Assembly: GCA_963971575.1 (NCBI GenBank)
Contig: OZ020611.1
Span: 202,726,419 to 202,790,418 of the forward strand
From: Liopterus haemorrhoidalis
Lineage: Eukaryota > Arthropoda > Insecta > Coleoptera > Dytiscidae
Length of the DNA: 64,000 nucleotides
Direction of reading: 5' to 3'
Positions 21,952-32,809 of this stretch are shown here, in pieces. Below the pieces are notes generated by a model. The model saw only the letters and a list, made by a program, of their open reading frames with translations, made no database searches and was not told the DNA's origin. Position numbers and translations under genes: made by a program. Each line of letters opens with the position of its first letter. Within the stretch, counting starts at the first letter, position 1.

Positions 21952-22206
21952 TAGGGTGACCATTCGTCCCGCATTTGGAATGGAAGGTGAGGACCTTTTT
22001 TTTTGCTCTTCTTCACTTGGATTTGGGAGGTGAAGACCTTTTTATGTTTTGCTCTTCACTTGAGTTTTGGAGATGAGGACTTTTTTTTGCTCTTCACTTG
22101 GATTTGGGAGGTGAGGACCCCTTTTAGCTCTTCACTTGGATTTGGGAGATGAGGACCTTTTTTTTGCTCCGTCCCGCATCGCCTTCTTAAGAAAATGGTC
22201 ACCCTA
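21952..22206. mobile_element. Inverted-repeat element with internal tandem units
   Basis: TAGGGTGACCATTCGTCCC at the left is mirrored by AATGGTCACCCTA at the right. Flanking 8-mers CACTAGCA and CTCTAACA agree at 6 of 8, which suits hAT; a TA target is the alternative reading. Inside are about four units of GTGAGGACCTTTTTTTTGCT then CTTCACTTGGATTTGGGAG. It lies in LINE-A. Confidence 0.65.
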
Positions 22207-22439
22207 CTCTAACATACATCCCACAGGGCAGTTGGAGAAGCTCAGTACTGTGACAAATAAACACATGGAGTTCCCAAAACCAAGGCAAAAGATTCAAATC
22301 AAGACAATAACTGACTTGAGACAGTGGCAGATAGATAAGTTAGGTGGAAACATTTTATTTACAGCCTATGCTCTTTTTAGAGGCAGTCCAAAATTACTTA
22401 ATGATGACTTGATGATGATGATCATATAACTTTTTACAA

Positions 22440-23190
22440 AATTCGATGCTTTGAATTCTTTAAAATCTCAAATAGGCGGGAAATTATTTGCATTTTCAAT
22501 AATTTTAATAGAAAACTGAGGAAATAACAAAAACAAAAATTTGAACACACCTAATTGTTATATTTTTATGTAAAAATTCTATTATTACAAACAGATTTAC
22601 TGTTTGTCACCATGTGTAACGCAAATGTGTACTTTTGTATAGGTAATATGATTGAATGAAAATTTTGTAAATCTGTATTGTATGGAAATTGAAATAAAAT
22701 AAAATTATCACTATATAAGCTATATTTCATCTATTTTACTACAAAATAGCGCCGTTAGTATTGTAATCGATTTAATTAATCAACCAATTTTGTTAAAATC
22801 TTTTTAAGTATGTTATTGGTACATAAAGATCTGGTAATTGATCCCTTCCTGCTATCACTAGCCGTGTTAATATAACCATGTGGACTTCAGAGTTCGGCCA
22901 CTGATCTAGAACGTATTAATTTGCTTTGATATTATATACCAAAGTTATGTTGCTCGTATAATAGCGTAATGTGATCAACAATCCAATTAAATTGTTTTAC
23001 TTTACATTATAAATCCAGGCGAAACTAAATTTCCTCTAACATATACCATGGATAGCTAAAAACTGTAACAAAAACTGTTGAAAAACCTTACAAGATGCTT
23101 GGATTTACAATTTTCTCTTCTGTTAGAGTTAACTTAAGGATGGGTTTTGCTACCTAATCTTTCGACCACCGACAAATGATTAAAAAATTT
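22440..23190. other. AT-rich intergenic DNA, nothing recognised
   Basis: No shared repeats or recognisable coding noticed. Confidence 0.3.
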
Positions 23191-24252
23191 ATGTGAAGTG
23201 TGAATTTTCACACATTTCAGGGTTTCGCAGGTATTTGGTAACTAAATGATGATTATTTGGGATGCCAAAACAAATTTTATGTGAAAATATTTTTTTATGA
23301 ATTTTAATTCGAATACCGTTATTTAAGTTTCTAAATATGTACAGTATTTTTTTTATATAGCAAGGTTCATTAAGATTTTGAAAATTGCGCCTATGGCTTC
23401 CAATGGATGCTTAAATCATAAGCCCCGCCCTCTGATTTCGTATACATTCAAACATAGAATTAAATTATAATTTCAACACTTCCCACTGGTTATTAAAAAT
23501 TAAATGCAACATTTAACAAAATATAACTAGAATTTTGACAAAATAATTTTAAAAAAATAAATAAAAATGCAAAAAACAAACAGAAAAATTAAAATTGACA
23601 GGATTTGAACTCTAGTTTGCAAATTCAACGACCGAAAAAATTCAACAAAGCAACGACCAAACGCTTTACGCTACGAGTGCTTAACTATCTGCTTTGTTAC
23701 ATAGTAAATTAAATATTTAACATATTTTAGTTAAAAACACAAAAAATGCGTTATTTTCCGAAAACATAATCTGATCAAACATTTCTGTTGTACTATTCCG
23801 GTTCACACCAATGTACATTACTTAGAATTTTTTCAGATTTTTAGTTTAAACCATCTGGGCTACAGGGTGTGAAACAAATTTTTTTTTTTTGCACAATTTT
23901 GTCAAAAATCGCGTCAAAATAATTTATTTTGCAAAAATAAAAATTGGATCGTTAATCCAAGGGCTTTCATTTGATACCCTACTCAGAATTTTAAAAAAAT
24001 ATATTTTTTTTCGATGAGCACATATTTGTTTATATTTTTAGAGGGATATGTTTTTTAGATGTTTTAGTATTTTTCCTATGTGCGGGTCAAAAAGTTGCAT
24101 AAGCGTGCCAAATTTCAACTCTCTAGGTTTAGCCGTTTGGCTACAATTTTTACCGAACAGACAGACAGACAGACCGACACACAGACAAACAGACAGACGA
24201 CAAAATGACGGTATAAGGGTTTTTTGGTCATACATATAAAACCCTAAAAATG
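23191..24252 (+). repeat. DR1 dispersed repeat, copy 4 (full length)
   Basis: It starts with the hairpin GTGTGAATTTTCACAC, then terminal repeat AGGGTTTCGCAGGTAT (23219-23234). A reverse-oriented, degenerate tRNA-like segment lies at about 23595-23705 (TTTGAACTCTAGTTTGCAAA). A short CAGA tract sits near 24160, and the partner repeat at 24230-24244 precedes CTAAAAATG. Terminal repeats are about 1.03 kb apart. Non-coding. Confidence 0.85.
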
Positions 24253-24741
24253 GCGTTTTAGACTAAATTTTTAAAAGATATTCTAAATATTTTATCATGT
24301 TGCAGAAACATTTGAGTATCATCAGCAACTACAGGCCTTTAAATTTCTTCACTGCAGCAGTCTTTCTGATAACTATTATAACTTACCATCACCCAGAGTT
24401 CAATAAAACCTTTTTTGCTGTCAGAGCTGACTTTGGGACTGATTACCTCCTTGCCTTTTTAATCAGTGTAATTTAAAACCTTCATTCGAATTTAGCACCC
24501 ATTTTCGTCTCCAGTGCTTCAAAATTCAATTAATGTAAGTGTAAATTTTTACACATTTCAGGATTTTGTAGGAATTTACGAAATACCTACTAATAATGAT
24601 AACAAATTGTGGGTATATATTGAAAATCTTACATTTCGATAAATTCTGAAATAATAATGCACGTACTGCCATCTAAAGACTTACCAACGTACTTGAGATA
24701 CGCTTACATCAAGAATCAGACTACTCAGTCAGAAAAATATT
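24253..24741. other. Intergenic DNA with an isolated DR1 hairpin end
   Basis: GTGTAAATTTTTACACATTT then CAGGATTTTGTAGGAAT near 24538-24580 is a diverged hairpin end with no DR1 body attached. Nothing else was recognised. Confidence 0.4.
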
Positions 24742-25182
24742 GGCCGCATTCAGAAAACTCATCGGTGACTTACCAGTACAAACTTACCGGTGAATTTGAC
24801 TGAATGCACATTTTTTGGCAGCGCTGTCAAACGGCGTATATGAAAACTACAATATCTAAACAATGGCAGATTGTAATGACAGTAAATTTTGAATGTAAGC
24901 TTTTACAGTAATTTACATGTGCTTTATATGCGTCTCCCCAATAACTATGTAAACTGACTTAACACTCTATTCCATCATTTTTTACTTGCTTGTGCTCGAT
25001 TCTTTGTTACTACAGATATAATTGTCAAAATATACATCGGTGATCAACTAACCGTTAATGAAATATGGTTAATAAAATGGCGACCGGTGATTAAGTACGG
25101 TAACTCACCGGTAGATGAACGTATACATACAGGAAAAAATTTACTAACCGGTAACTTACCGGTGAGTCTGCTGAATGCTGCC
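24742..25182. mobile_element. MITE with ATT flanks
   Basis: Left GGCCGCATTCAGAAAACTCA and right complement GGCAGCATTCAGCAGACTCA are inverted. ACCGGTAA motifs recur in both subterminal regions. A 3-bp ATT flanks each side (24739-24741, 25183-25185). A 3-bp duplication would suit Harbinger-like elements, though their usual target is TWA. 441 bp, non-coding. Confidence 0.6.
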
Positions 25183-25199
25183 ATTGTAAGCACCTGTTG

Positions 25200-25936
25200 C
25201 AAAAAATTTCGAAATAATTATCAGTTAAAAATTTCTTGTTCTACTATTCCGGTTGACATCAAAGTGCATTTTTGGGAATTTTAGATTAAAGCCCAAAAGT
25301 CAATCAAAGGGTTATAATTCAGGGTTGGAATTTTTAGCAAATTTTTGGCAATCCTGTTAAAATAAAGAAATTTTAACTAAAAACTACTTAGTTATTATTA
25401 TTAATTACTCTATTAATTAAAATTACTTTTCGTTTCTTAATCGTCTAAAGAACATTTTCTTGACACACACAATAAATATTTAAAAAAGTATGATTCATTT
25501 TAACGACACAAAAAAATGATCCCGAAATGATGGTACTTATCTATGTACATTATTGAGATGTTTTTCTCATTTTTAGATCAATCCCTGTGGGAAACAGGGT
25601 GGGGCACAAAAGTTTTCTGATACACTATTAGAAATATCCCATAAAAAAATCGATTTTTCAAAAATATATATTTGTTGGGTTATGAACGTATTAAGAAATT
25701 TCATTTGAACTCCCAAACAAAATTTTTGAAATATATTCATTTTTTCGTTAAATATTTTTTTGTTTATTTTATTCCCACCATGTGTTTTTTGAAATTTCAA
25801 TAGTTTTCCTACATGTGGGTCAAATATTTGTACAAATATAAACGTGTTTGGCCAACTTCTACCGTACAGACAGACAGACAGATACATGAGTGACGTTATA
25901 AAGCTTTTTGATCATACCTACAAAATCCTAAAAATG
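25200..25936 (+). repeat. DR1 repeat, subfamily b, copy 5
   Basis: It has TACTATTCCGGTTGACATCA, CAGATACATGAGTGACGTTA after CAGACAGACAGA, and the end CATACCTACAAAATCCTAAA. Internal blocks are diverged and the hairpin half is absent, as in copies 3 and 8. Confidence 0.7.
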
Positions 25937-26212
25937 CATTTTCGATTCAATTTTTCATTCGCATGTGTTTGTCTGGTTGCACATCTTATCTTTAGTCAGT
26001 TGATCCGTTTTTGTTATATCCACACATGTTCGACTGTTTTAACGTGTTTCCCCACACTTATCTAAAAGTATCCTAAATTGTTATCAATTTATTGAATAGA
26101 TTAAGTTGAATTTTCGGCTATTAAGGAACCATCTTTTGTTGGTATTTGCTTCTATACTCGCCAAGAAGTCAGATGCCGATCGATCGATTGAGCACCGATA
26201 AACAAATACATA

Positions 26213-27181
26213 CGAGGTCTGTTCAAAAAGTATCGCGAATTTTGAATATCCGAGAAGATGTGAACGACGAGGAGCGTGCCAGACGCCCGAGCACGTCAAC
26301 AACAGACGAAAACATTGATGAAGTGAAGAATATAGTATAGGCCAATCGTCGAATCACCGTTAGAGAAGTTGCTGAGGACCTAAACATATCGATTGGCTCG
26401 TGCCATTCGATTTTTACCAATGATTTGGGCATGCGACGGGTTGCCGCGATATTCGTACCAAAATTGCTCAATTTAGACCAAAAACAGCATCGCATTAACA
26501 TTGCTAAGGAGCTGTTGGACTCTGTCCGCGACGACCTAAATTTGCTCCAGAGGGTCATAACTGGTGACGAATCATGGGTTTATGGTTATGACGTGGAAAC
26601 CAAAGCTCAATCGTCCCAATGGAAGATGCCGCTCGAGCCAAGACCGAAAAAAGCGCGCCAAGTTCGGTCGAATGTGAAGGTTTTGCTTAAAGTTTTTTTC
26701 GATTGCAGGGGCATGTTGCATCATGAGTTCTTGCCACAGGGTAGAACGGTCAATAAGGAATATTATCTGCAAGTTATGCGCAATTTGCGCGAAGCAATCC
26801 GCCAGAAACGCCCGGATTTGTGGAAGAACAAAAATTGGATGTTGCACCGTGATAACGCCCCTGCCCACACATCGTTGCTTGTGCGCAAATTTTTGGCCAA
26901 AAACAACACACTAATAATGCCGCAGCCACCGTATTCCCCAGATCTGGCCCCCTGTGACTTTTTCTTGTTCCCGAAACTGAAGAGGCCCATGAAAGGACGA
27001 CGCTACGCTACGAGTGAGGAGATAAAGACGGCATCGAAGGAGGAGCTGAACAAGTACACAAAAAACGATTTTTTCAAGTGCTTCTAGAATTGGAAAAAAC
27101 GTTGGTACAAGTGTATAATATCTGGTGGGGATTACTTTGAAGGGAAACACAAAATTCGCAATACTTTTTGAACAGACCTTG
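26213..27181 (+). mobile_element. Mariner element (family Ma), N-terminal deletion
   Basis: Inverted ends CGAGGTCTGTTCAAAAAGTA and the complement of CAAGGTCTGTTCAAAAAGTA are flanked by TA (26211-26212 and 27182-27183). A related copy is at 48957-49842. Compared with that copy, about 300 bp between the left end and the GREDVND region have been lost. 969 bp. Confidence 0.9.
26237..27140 (+). pseudogene. Mariner transposase, catalytic domain nearly complete but stopped
   Basis: Text begins REDVNDEERARRPSTSTTDE, continues through NRRITVREVAEDLNISIGSC (second helix-turn-helix), and reaches all three metal-binding Asp: ITGDESWVYGYD, LHRDNAPAHTS, and YSPDLAPCDFFLFPKLK. D2 and D3 are spaced as in DD34D mariners. 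In-frame stops are at 26338-26340 and 27085-27087. The ATG at 26425 opens 220 codons, but it is not the native start because the first DNA-binding helix is missing. The last residues (NWKKRWYKCIISGGDYFEG) follow the second stop. It cannot bind its ends normally. Confidence 0.9.
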
Positions 27182-27183
27182 TA

Positions 27184-28530
27184 TATATCTATTTTACACA
27201 ATTTTATACAAACTATTAATAACGTATTTGAACTACAGGTACCAATGTACGTGCGTAGTTTTTATCATCGTTTGTTATATTTGAATATATTCACATAAAC
27301 GTATGTGTCATTTTGTATATGCCCTACTCCTGCCGTGATATTTCATTCTCAATTTCCGAACGAATGACATTGCTTAATTTTGATAACTTTCTCGATTAAA
27401 CCATGCGCTATTTTACCCATCATCGGCCAATTAAATTCTTCTGAAAAATAGAAATAATTTTCAGGGGACATTGTAGTTTAGAAAATGGTTAACGTCGAAA
27501 CTGCAGTCAGTATGTGTTAAGTGCGGAACCCTGCAGTGTTCCCGGATGGAGACACTGACCAGATTCCTGCTCTGAAGAGCATGAAAATAAGCGAATGGAC
27601 TGTATTGCGCGCAATCTTACGCGTTTGTAGAATGCTGGAGATAGGATGGAAGATATACTGGTTAATGGACTTACCTCGTACTTGAAGCTTGATCGTATCA
27701 AAGGGCCCTTTGAACAGCTGTAGTCTGGTCCACTCTAGAGTAGGATTAAATTGGACACACAGCCGCGTTGATACACTTAATAAGTCCACCCGGCAATCGC
27801 GAATTAACAAACAAACAATAAGACACGAGATGAATGTATACGGAACGGACATTCGTGAATAGACCGAAAACGGGGTCGTTTTACGGTAGCACGAGGCTCT
27901 AATAGCCTGACTTATCGATACTAGACTCAAACGCTATCAGTCAGCGCTCGTTCGATACTGTCCAAAAAATATATATAATCTAAGAAACCCCGTACTTATT
28001 AAATAATAAAAAGGTCGCCCAGAAGAGGGGCGCGAACAATATGATGAATTAAAGTATTAGTGCATCTCTACAATGTTTTATATAAGCACCTATACCTATT
28101 TTTTAGGGAGAAAAATTGTCATATGAGCGCACTACTAGAAATCAATAAATCTCCCTTTTTTTTAAAGACTGCTTCGAGTTTCACTCTAGTAAGTATAGGA
28201 ACAGATGCCTCATTATCTGTGCCAAAATGGCATGTTATTGACAGCCGAGATGGGTTCTTAGCCTTCGAAACAAGTTGTTTCCAGCATGCTTTGTCACGTG
28301 CGACCAATCGTCAGCTGTTCATTTTAAGTACTAGAAGTGTTTAAATAAATTTGTGTAATTTTAACAACGCGCTAATTATAGTGCAAGCGTGCAACTTTAT
28401 TGATAAAGTGGAGAGAATATTTAACTTTCTGTCAGTGAAAACCATTATTCGTTAACTTGTTGCCTTTGAACTGCGGTAATTTAAAACACGCTTGTTTTCC
28501 ACGTACGTTATGGAATCTGAAATTTTGCTT
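27184..28530. other. Intergenic DNA with unrecognised open frames
   Basis: A 137-codon minus-strand frame (27930 to 27517) and a 94-codon plus-strand frame (28060-28344) are open but match nothing I recognise. On the minus strand CGAGGTAAGTCC near 27668 looks like a splice donor; with the GC-richer composition this could be a host exon or a retroelement leader. I do not assign a function. Confidence 0.3.
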
Positions 28531-28538
28531 GTCTAGTT

Positions 28539-28701
28539 CAATAGTTCCCAACAGGTGATCCACGCACACAAAACACAAACAATTCAATTTCATTAGTGTT
28601 AATAATTAGCCTTTATGCAAAAAAAATCTTGTTTTGGTGGTCCCCAGTTAGTGTGGAATTCTGAAATTGGTCCGCAACTGTCGAAAGTTTGAGAAACACT
28701 G
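28539..28701. mobile_element. Short hAT MITE
   Basis: Starts CAATAGTTCCCAACAGGTG and ends GTTTGAGAAACACTG. Flanking 8-mers GTCTAGTT and TTCTAGTG agree at 6 of 8. 163 bp with GGTGGTCC/GGTCCGC subterminal motifs. Confidence 0.6.
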
Positions 28702-28709
28702 TTCTAGTG

Positions 28710-29359
28710 GACAATTGTAGGGTACTAATATAGTACTTCAAGAACGTTATTCAAATCATTTCTGAATTAAGCACAATCACAGATCAAACGTGGTGTGTTT
28801 TGAAAATATAACAAATTTTATTTCTGAAATTACCGCTCCCGCAGTGGATTGTTTATTTCAATCCACATAAGAAACAACAGTAAAATATTATGACGAAATA
28901 TTATGACATAAAGGGCAAAATTTGCTCTTCCACTCTGCTTAAAGTTTCAGCTGTAGATGAAACAACTTCTTCAGCAGTATAATACTAGGTTTCATTCGAC
29001 TAGCCAACCCAACTATTGTCTGGCTAATTTAAGCTGGCCGGTTACGCAGTAATGAAAAAAGGGGGCATCGTTAGTTTTCGTGTAGCAGTCGTGCGGTACA
29101 GTCTGACAACAATGATTTTTCTGAGCAAACTGGGAAAAGCTCATCCGTTAAAAAATAAACCGCTCGAAATTATTAGCAATGTTGATACATTTTTCTTAAT
29201 TCATATTCTGTACTATAAGTATTAAAATATTTAAAAATCTGTATTAATGCGTTTTTCCGACTGTACTCGGACAGCACAACTTATGTCTCACTTCCTCATA
29301 ATACTCTCGCACTCTGCGCAGTACAGTTTTTCATCGGCCAGCTTATAATAGCTCGACAA
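28710..29359. other. AT-rich intergenic DNA, nothing recognised
   Basis: No repeats or recognisable frames noted. Confidence 0.3.
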
Positions 29360-29376
29360 TACTACCGATGAATTGA

Positions 29377-30659
29377 GAATGGGGATGGAAGGAATGGGAG
29401 AAGATAGAACGAGTACAGGCGAGGTATTTGAGATGGATCTTATGGGGTAGATAGAACAACACCAGAGTATATTGTAAGAGAGGAGCTGAAAAGGGATAAG
29501 ATGAAAGTGGGTACAGGAAGGAGGGCGGTTAAGCACGAAGAGAAAGTAAGAAAAGAAACAGACAAAAGAATGTTGAGGGAATGCTGGGAGGAAAGAGCCA
29601 GAGATGAACAGAAAGGAAGATGGTACGCATGGGGGGAGATGAGAAAGGAGAGTTAATGGATATGCGGAGTGGATGCGACAGAGGTGGAATGGAGCAGAAA
29701 TAAAGGGATAAGCGTGATTGAGGAGGAGAAATAAGGAAGTGGGGTGGCAAGAAAGGACAGTCAGAATAGAAAAATCAAGGAGCGCAGGGAGATATACGGA
29801 GGTCAGAACTATAGGGGTACCAAGCTACTTGAAGGGAGAAAGAGGAAAGTCAGGAGGGAGGGTTAGGAGGATTGCTAAGTGAAGGTGCGGGAAAGAGAAA
29901 GAGAATGGATATTGGAGGAAACAGGAGAATAAGATTTGCAGGATGTGCGAGGAGGAGGAAGAAGATATAGAGCACCTCGCGACAGTGCCGTAGCGATGGG
30001 GAGGCAGAGGGGACAATTGACCTGGGCGCCGGCACCAGGGGGCGCCGGCACCAGGGGGCGCCATGGTTAAACTGAGGACCTTTTTTTAGATCTTCATTTG
30101 AAATTTAGAAGTGAGGACCTTTTTTTAGGTTTTCACTTGAAATTTTGCCCTGTCTGTATAAAGGCGCCAAAGATCCCGGTTCTGGTGATTTTCAATTAGG
30201 GGCGTAGATTTACCTGGTAGTCCCCGGGCGCAGGAATACCACGCTACGCCACTGCCTCGCCAAGAGGTGTAGGGAGATGACAGTGTGGTCGGGGAACATA
30301 TTAGCCTTTTGCACGAAGATGGAAGGGGGAGAGGTGGGCGACGGAATTAGAGGCAAGAAGGATTAAAATTGGGGAATGATAACAGGAAGGTGTAAAAGAA
30401 GGAAGGAAGAGGCCAGGTGGGAAGCAGAAGGGGGAAAAGGAAGGAAGGAAGGGAGCTGAAGTTACCTGGGAATGGGGAGGAAGGAAAGGACATAGGAGGA
30501 GTGGTGAAGAAATGGTTGGAAGGGAAGAGAATGGAATAAAATAAATAGTAATGTATGGTTAATATGATGTTGGGATGTTGATAGGAGATATGATATGTTT
30601 TGTAATTGTAGTAAATACCCTAAACACCGAAATGTCGAGAGGAAATAAACGATTATATA
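29377..30659 (+). pseudogene. LINE-D copy 2, degenerate and split by a hAT
   Basis: A 17-bp target duplication with one mismatch brackets it: TACTACCGATGAATTGA (29360-29376) and TACTACCTATGAATTGA (30660-30676). The coding text parallels the 10-kb copy: NGDGRNGRR-like start equivalent to GWKEWE, then a TPEYIVREEL equivalent, a basic domain, and the CRMCEEEEEDIEHLA finger, but with many frameshifts. The finger is cut by the insertion at 29983-30254. The 3' UTR has CCCTAAACACCGAAATGTCG, comparable with copy 1. It was 5'-truncated at a point slightly downstream of copy 1. Confidence 0.85.
29983..30254. mobile_element. hAT MITE inside LINE-D copy 2
   Basis: Ends CAGTGCCGTAGCG and the complement of CAGTGGCGTAGCG. 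Eight-base flanks CCTCGCGA (29975-29982) and CCTCGCCA (30255-30262) match at 7 of 8. It carries two copies of a GTGAGGACCTTTTTTTAG-type hairpin module (around 30074 and 30112) and GGCGCCGG repeats. 272 bp. Confidence 0.88.
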
Positions 30660-30676
30660 TACTACCTATGAATTGA

Positions 30677-32154
30677 AATAAAGTTTCTGCCCCATCCTAC
30701 ATACTCTATTATTATATTAGATATTAAAAACAAAATACACATTTCGAGAACAACGTTATAATTCACTGGATTCGTCTGTCTGTCCGTATGTGTGCTTTTC
30801 ATAGTCTAAATCTGCTTTAACTTACACTGCAAAAACGTTACCACAAAAGAGCTTTTGGTATTCAATTAACGAATATAAAGGATTATCAAAAATCTGTTGA
30901 TTTTAATAAGATTAGAAAAAATATTGTTATCGACATTTACCGTTCTGTTGGCTTTTTACTCTTATTAAATACCTAAAAAACCTTGAAATGTATGAAAATT
31001 CACACCACATCAATTTTTTTTTTTTTCTAATTATGCCTCTTTTTTGCTTTGCAAATTGATTTTGTAAATATTTCATAAAGATCTTGCGGCTTTAATGCAT
31101 TTCTGCAGAGAGGCGGCAAATATTTACAGTGTAATCCAAGATGACGTATATTTGACACCCCACAGACAAGAAAATTACTAAAATAAAAAATCCATAATAT
31201 AAAAGCATCTTGGTGTGAAATTTAAAACTTATATTATTCGCTAATAGGGCTTCAACACATTCATTATTTTGCTAATTAAAGCTGGAGAACATTTTTATAT
31301 TTAATTAATCTTGGTTTTAAAAATTATTAAAGAACAACATAACAGAAAAAAATTATGTGAAGTAAACCACATTTCAGGGTTTTGTAGGTATGTAATAAGC
31401 GGAAAAAGCCAACAGAATGCTAAATATCTAAGAATATTTTTTTGATAAAAAGTTTTTTGATAATTATTTTTATTCCTTATTTGAGAAGGGTACTATGGTC
31501 TATTTCAAAGTAGAAAAAAGTAGATAGCGCTGCGAACCGAGTACGATTTACACTGGACAAATACAATATAGCGGGAAATTTAAAATAAGTTACAACTAGG
31601 GGATGGGCGTAGTAACTGGGTTAGCAAGTGATTTTTTTTAATATGAAAATAGTTAATGGGATATTGAAATAAACAAGGCAGATGTTAAATACACTTATTT
31701 ATACGACATAAATTCAGTTTAATAGGAAATTTGAAACATTTTAAAAATGATGTACTATATATAACAAGAGAGATTTGCTAAAAGAATTTAAATAAAGCAA
31801 TAAAACAAACAATATATCTTCAGATCTAAAGTTTGTTATTTAAATAATTATTGTAAATAAAAATTAAAAATATATGTATATATGAAGGTCTAAAAATTAT
31901 ATCAATAACTTCTTCTTTGGGCACAATCAGCTGGGCTGACTTTTGGCCTCACATTAGTCCTCTCTCTTGATCTCTTAATTGTCAAGTGTCAAAAATATTT
32001 ATATGTCAGATAACCTAAAAAATATATAACTGCGTAAAAACAAATTACATGGAGAATGTTCTCCATAAAATCTACGCCAAAAATATAAATAAAAGTCTAA
32101 ATATGTAAATAATAACAAAATATATGAAAAAAGTTAAATAATATAAATATTATA
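30677..32154. other. AT-rich DNA with two facing DR1 hairpin ends
   Basis: A reversed hairpin end lies at about 30948-31010 (GTTGGCTTTTTACTC, AATACCTAAAAAACCTTG, GAAAATTCACACCACATC). A forward one lies at about 31358-31500 (TTTCAGGGTTTTGTAGGTAT, AAAAAGCCAACAG). They enclose about 350 bases without the DR1 body. The rest shows nothing recognisable. Confidence 0.45.
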
Positions 32155-32156
32155 TA

Positions 32157-32286
32157 CAGAGTGATTATTTAATGGCGAGACGACGTCACCGAATTTTACA
32201 CCCAAATACTGGTGAATACTATGACTATAATAACTTAGATTATGCGCATGCGCGTATAATCGCCTGCTACGATGTATATCACTCCG
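32157..32286. mobile_element. Short TA-flanked MITE
   Basis: CAGAGTGATTAT at the left and ATATCACTCCG at the right are inverted with one mismatch, with TA on both sides (32155-32156, 32287-32288). It contains an imperfect dyad around ATGCGCATGCGC. 130 bp. Confidence 0.6.
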
Positions 32287-32288
32287 TA

Positions 32289-32807
32289 TTTCCAATGTAC
32301 GACACTGAACATCTGTCAACTTGGACTAAAAACAATATTTTAACAGTGTAATAGGGATGACGATCTAAACCAATCCGAAGCAAGGCCAAACATTTTTTAA
32401 AACTAATTTTAAATAATTTGAGAAAATTTCATCACAACACAATTAAAATAAAAAAGTCCTAGCGATTTTTTGTGCAGTTGCTTCGTATCTAAAATATATT
32501 GATAAATGGCTTCATTTTTTCAATTTCAAAAACATATTTGTCATCGTTAACAATGTGTTGTTTGATTTCACTACTAAAAATGATTGATTCTTGTTTGATG
32601 CCTTTAAAAATAAAAAACCAAATTAATTCAAACAATATATTGAATCATGGCAACAGTAGGCAGAGCGCTTATATATTTCTTAGACATAGGTTTCTTACAC
32701 ACATGAACTCGATTCTCAGCCGTTAATTTTTTTTTATTATATTTTTTATTTCAAAAGAATATATGTACTACATAAATACAAAAAAAAAAAAAAAAAAAAC
32801 ATAACAT
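32289..32807. other. AT-rich DNA, nothing recognised
   Basis: A 19-base A run near 32781 is the only notable feature. Confidence 0.3.
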
Positions 32808-32809
32808 TA

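Larger units (their letters stand above)
18645..22430 (+). pseudogene. Decayed LINE reverse transcriptase (LINE-A), interrupted twice
   Basis: Pieces in collinear order: the pre-RT region (RQYMNTLAQQAEDTAASN, then NMKDLYDITRSIAN), CNNWRGINIFCTIRKTFCQK, QAGFRSCRSCIDQIN, the palm motif FVDYEKAFDSVDRECIW with catalytic Asp, GVRQGCVISLLFLIVL, a damaged YADD box (LDFANNK), FQYLGSVLTVEGSTKIDLES, and the C-terminal KYGWLEQ/NHTL...YIPQG motif. A hAT (20256-21895) and a MITE (21952-22206) split the last third. The end is a GATGATGATG tail near 22410. This belongs to the endonuclease/reverse-transcriptase LINEs related to RTE-like elements; clade assignment is uncertain. Many stops and frameshifts. Confidence 0.85.

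Noticed and set aside
29529..30064. Minus-strand frames opposite LINE-D copy 2
   Set aside because: Same purine-strand effect; they also cross the hAT insertion border.
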